A stretch of 24,020 bases of DNA from a virus. The notes below the pieces were generated by a model, which made no database searches, was not told the origin of the DNA, and was given only the letters and a program-made list of their open reading frames with translations. Both the position numbers and the translations under genes were made by a program. How positions within the stretch are numbered: the first letter of the stretch is position 1; the number at the start of each line of letters is the position of its first letter. Positions 22,722 through 24,020 of this stretch are shown piece by piece. The stretch spans positions 1-24,020 of IMG/VR virus record IMGVR_UViG_3300030339_000237; one strand, written 5' to 3'.

Positions 22722-23165
22722 TCATTCGTAAACCCAATTTCCGTTATCATCTTTCCACCGATGCGAACTCTTTGTAGGGGCTGAATCAGCGTTTGATTTA
22801 TCAGATCTGATTGGCTCATTTGCACCACTTGGCTTGTCTGGCTGGCCTACTTGACTTTTGTTGAGGACTGCTTCTCGCGCCGCTTTCAGTTCAAAAAATA
22901 TATTTTCTTGCCTTTGAATAATAGTGCCTAAGCAGTAGAAAAGAAAACCGCATAGAGCGGAAGAAGCTGTAACCGTGAAGAAGATTGCCCAGCCGAATAC
23001 ACGAGGTGCTACGTCTAATGGGTATAGAGCAGGGTCACTAAGATTATTGGTTAGATAATCTGCTGGGATAGTCTTTAAAACACAGCCACATATTATAGCC
23101 ACAATAAAGCCAATCACAATTATTACAATTGCTATCTTCTGAATACCATTTTTTTCATTACTCAT
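22722..23165 (-). CDS. Two-helix membrane protein on the minus strand, moron-like (147 aa)
   Basis: Two membrane segments fall at about residues 10-30 (IAIVIIVIGFIVAIICGCVL) and 57-83, with a short loop between. A charged helix follows (about 84-105), then a Pro/Ser/Asn/Lys-rich linker and a C-terminal WKDDNGNWVYE tag-like end. GGAGGGG precedes the ATG. It is the only convincing minus-strand gene in the window, wedged between the tape measure and distal tail genes with its own promoter and sharing a bidirectional terminator. This is the usual mark of a moron, expressed independently and possibly from a prophage. Function unknown. Confidence 0.8.
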   Translation of the reverse strand: MSNEKNGIQKIAIVIIVIGFIVAIICGCVLKTIPADYLTNNLSDPALYPLDVAPRVFGWAIFFTVTASSALCGFLFYCLGTIIQRQENIFFELKAAREAVLNKSQVGQPDKPSGANEPIRSDKSNADSAPTKSSHRWKDDNGNWVYE

Positions 23166-23183
23166 ATAATCCCCTCCATTACC

Positions 23184-23214
23184 ATTATAATATCATTATG
23201 TGCGGAAAAGTCAA
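23184..23214 (-). promoter_or_regulatory. Promoter of the minus-strand membrane protein
   Basis: Read on the minus strand, TTGACT (23214-23209) is followed by TATAAT (23189-23184) at 19 bases, or by TATTAT at 16 bases. The gene's ribosome binding site and ATG lie just downstream. It stands back to back with the cassette 4 promoter. Confidence 0.65.
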
Positions 23215-23225
23215 TAAAAACCATC

Positions 23226-23254
23226 TTGAATACTTTGAATAATCATGATATAAT
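23226..23254 (+). promoter_or_regulatory. Sigma-A promoter of leader cassette 4
   Basis: TTGAAT (23226-23231) and perfect TATAAT (23249-23254) are separated by 17 bases. It is divergent from the minus-strand promoter, 11 bases away, and drives leader element 4, restarting tail transcription after the moron gene. Confidence 0.8.
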
Positions 23255-23260
23255 AAAATC

Positions 23261-23330
23261 ATAAATTAAATACCACGCAATGAGGCTTTAAGCCCGATAG
23301 ACCGATTGATTTCGGTTTATCGGGCTTTTT
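23261..23330 (+). ncRNA. Leader RNA cassette 4 with intrinsic terminator
   Basis: The 5' end is ATAAATTAAATACCACG, nearly the same as in cassettes 1 and 3, then ATGAG. Mini-hairpin GGCT-TTA-AGCC (23284-23294) overlaps the terminator arm. The terminator stem runs from AAGCCCGATA (23290-23299) through ACCG (23301-23304), pairing with CGGTTTATCGGGCTT (23313-23327), and is closed by ATTGATTT; it differs from the GAAAT loop of the other three. A T-tract follows. The distal tail gene starts 30 bases later. Confidence 0.7.
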
Positions 23331-23359
23331 ATTATTTAATCGGAAGGGGCGGTAACTTA

Positions 23360-23737
23360 ATGCCAGCATTTATCATAATCAACGGAAAAGAGTTTCCCGC
23401 TCCGGCTCGGGGCCTTGGATTTGAAATTGAAACAACCGTTACTGCAGGGAGAAATGCAAGTAATCAGTTTGTCGGGCAGAAAGTCGGACGGGACCAGCAA
23501 AAAATACCTGATTTGACGTGGCCGCATCTAACCGCCGAAGTGTGGGCATCCATGCTGCAGGAACTTGAAAAATTTGAGCTGACGGTTACTTATCCTGATA
23601 TGGTTCACAATGCATGGAAAACCATAAAAATGTATCCGGGTAACAGAACCGCTACAGTATTCAAGGTTGATCCAACCACCGGCCTTCCCAGCGAGTATAT
23701 AAATTGCAAATGCAGCATTGTAGATATGGGCTTATAA
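23360..23737 (+). CDS. Distal tail protein (125 aa)
   Basis: The ATG at 23360 follows GGAAGGGGCGG. A longer in-frame start at 23306 would lie in the terminator stem and is rejected. The protein has MPAFIIINGKEFPAPARGLGF near the start (split for length), then FVGQKVGRDQQKIPDLTWP and NAWKTIKMYPGNRTA, a pattern I associate with a clostridial phage tail protein encoded after the tape measure. It is mostly beta with a helical middle (TAEVWASMLQELEKF). A role in the tail tip is by synteny. Confidence 0.7.
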   Translation: MPAFIIINGKEFPAPARGLGFEIETTVTAGRNASNQFVGQKVGRDQQKIPDLTWPHLTAEVWASMLQELEKFELTVTYPDMVHNAWKTIKMYPGNRTATVFKVDPTTGLPSEYINCKCSIVDMGL

Positions 23738-23750
23738 GGAAGTGAATTAA

Positions 23751-24020
23751 ATGCAAACCGTAAGTACCGCGTACAAATCGCAGATACAGAAACCGCTTCG
23801 CAACCGTTCGTATGTCCGTGTATCTTACGGCGTATTTAATCTCATTGCCACTCAGCAGGCTCAATTCGTAGATAACGGTCACGCTCCATTCAGTAATCTT
23901 ACGATTAATGATGATGTTCTTCCATCGAAACGATACATTACATTTGAAAAGGATTACTGGCGGGTTGATGGTTCTCAATATATTTTACCCGCGGCAGGCC
24001 CATACGATTACACCGGATTC
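23751..24020 (+). CDS. Tail protein, 5' part only (90 codons, runs off the end)
   Basis: ATG at 23751 follows AAGGAAGTG. The readable N-terminus is beta-rich, with SYVRVSYGVFNLIATQQAQF and a C-terminal readable portion DYWRVDGSQYILPAAGP. Its start is 13 bases after the distal tail gene. By position it is a distal tail, tail-tip or baseplate component. The remainder lies outside the window, so the product cannot be named precisely. Confidence 0.7.
   Translation, partial: MQTVSTAYKSQIQKPLRNRSYVRVSYGVFNLIATQQAQFVDNGHAPFSNLTINDDVLPSKRYITFEKDYWRVDGSQYILPAAGPYDYTGF

Noticed and set aside
23306-23359. Longer start for the distal tail gene
   Set aside because: It would begin inside the terminator stem; the ATG at 23360 has a strong ribosome binding site and the family's N-terminus.

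Overview
The window is a stretch of a tailed-phage genome (prophage or free phage, long non-contractile tail predicted) from a low- to mid-GC Firmicute, most likely a Clostridia-class host. The basis is strong GGAGG-type ribosome binding sites, sigma-A promoters with 17-bp spacers, and protein families typical of clostridial siphophages: a gpE-like capsid, an SPP1-type portal and a long tape measure. Almost everything reads on the plus strand. No lysis genes, repressor/integrase pair or host flanks are visible, so both ends lie inside the phage.

Layout. (1) 1-2270: early accessory genes, tightly packed with ATGA overlaps. They include a MazG-like protein, several small zinc-ribbon proteins, an Xre-type HTH protein, a radical SAM enzyme and one-helix membrane peptides. 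(2) 2322-5433: replication module. It holds an HTH protein, a CHC2 zinc-finger primase-like protein, a DUF927 superfamily-3-like helicase/ATPase, and an AT-rich non-coding region carrying repeated GGTAAGAC boxes in both orientations, a good candidate replication origin. (3) 5434-9079: a probable small terminase, a possible small membrane ORF, and a serine recombinase broken by one in-frame amber codon. These are followed by a membrane coiled-coil gene with its own promoter, two small hypothetical genes, a tRNA-like minihelix and a tRNA-Tyr. (4) 9080-17266: packaging and head genes in the usual order: large terminase, portal, scaffold, decoration protein, major capsid protein, connectors and tail tube. 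(5) 17292-24020: tail genes, with the tail assembly chaperone pair expressed by a -1 frameshift, a 1569-residue tape measure, a minus-strand membrane-protein gene, a distal tail protein and the start of another tail gene.

The most unusual signal is a cassette repeated four times (near 2322, 7890, 12645 and 23226). Each copy has a near-consensus sigma-A promoter with an exact 17-bp spacer, then an A/T-rich leader with a related sequence, then a TGAG-led mini-hairpin whose 3' half is also the 5' arm of a strong intrinsic terminator, and then a gene 25-90 bases downstream. The sequences differ but the architecture is kept, and three of the four share an apical loop. This looks like a dispersed family of short terminated RNAs, or of transcription attenuators comparable in layout to lambda pR'-tR', placed before the replication, accessory, head-assembly and distal-tail gene blocks. 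I do not recognise it as a named RNA family.
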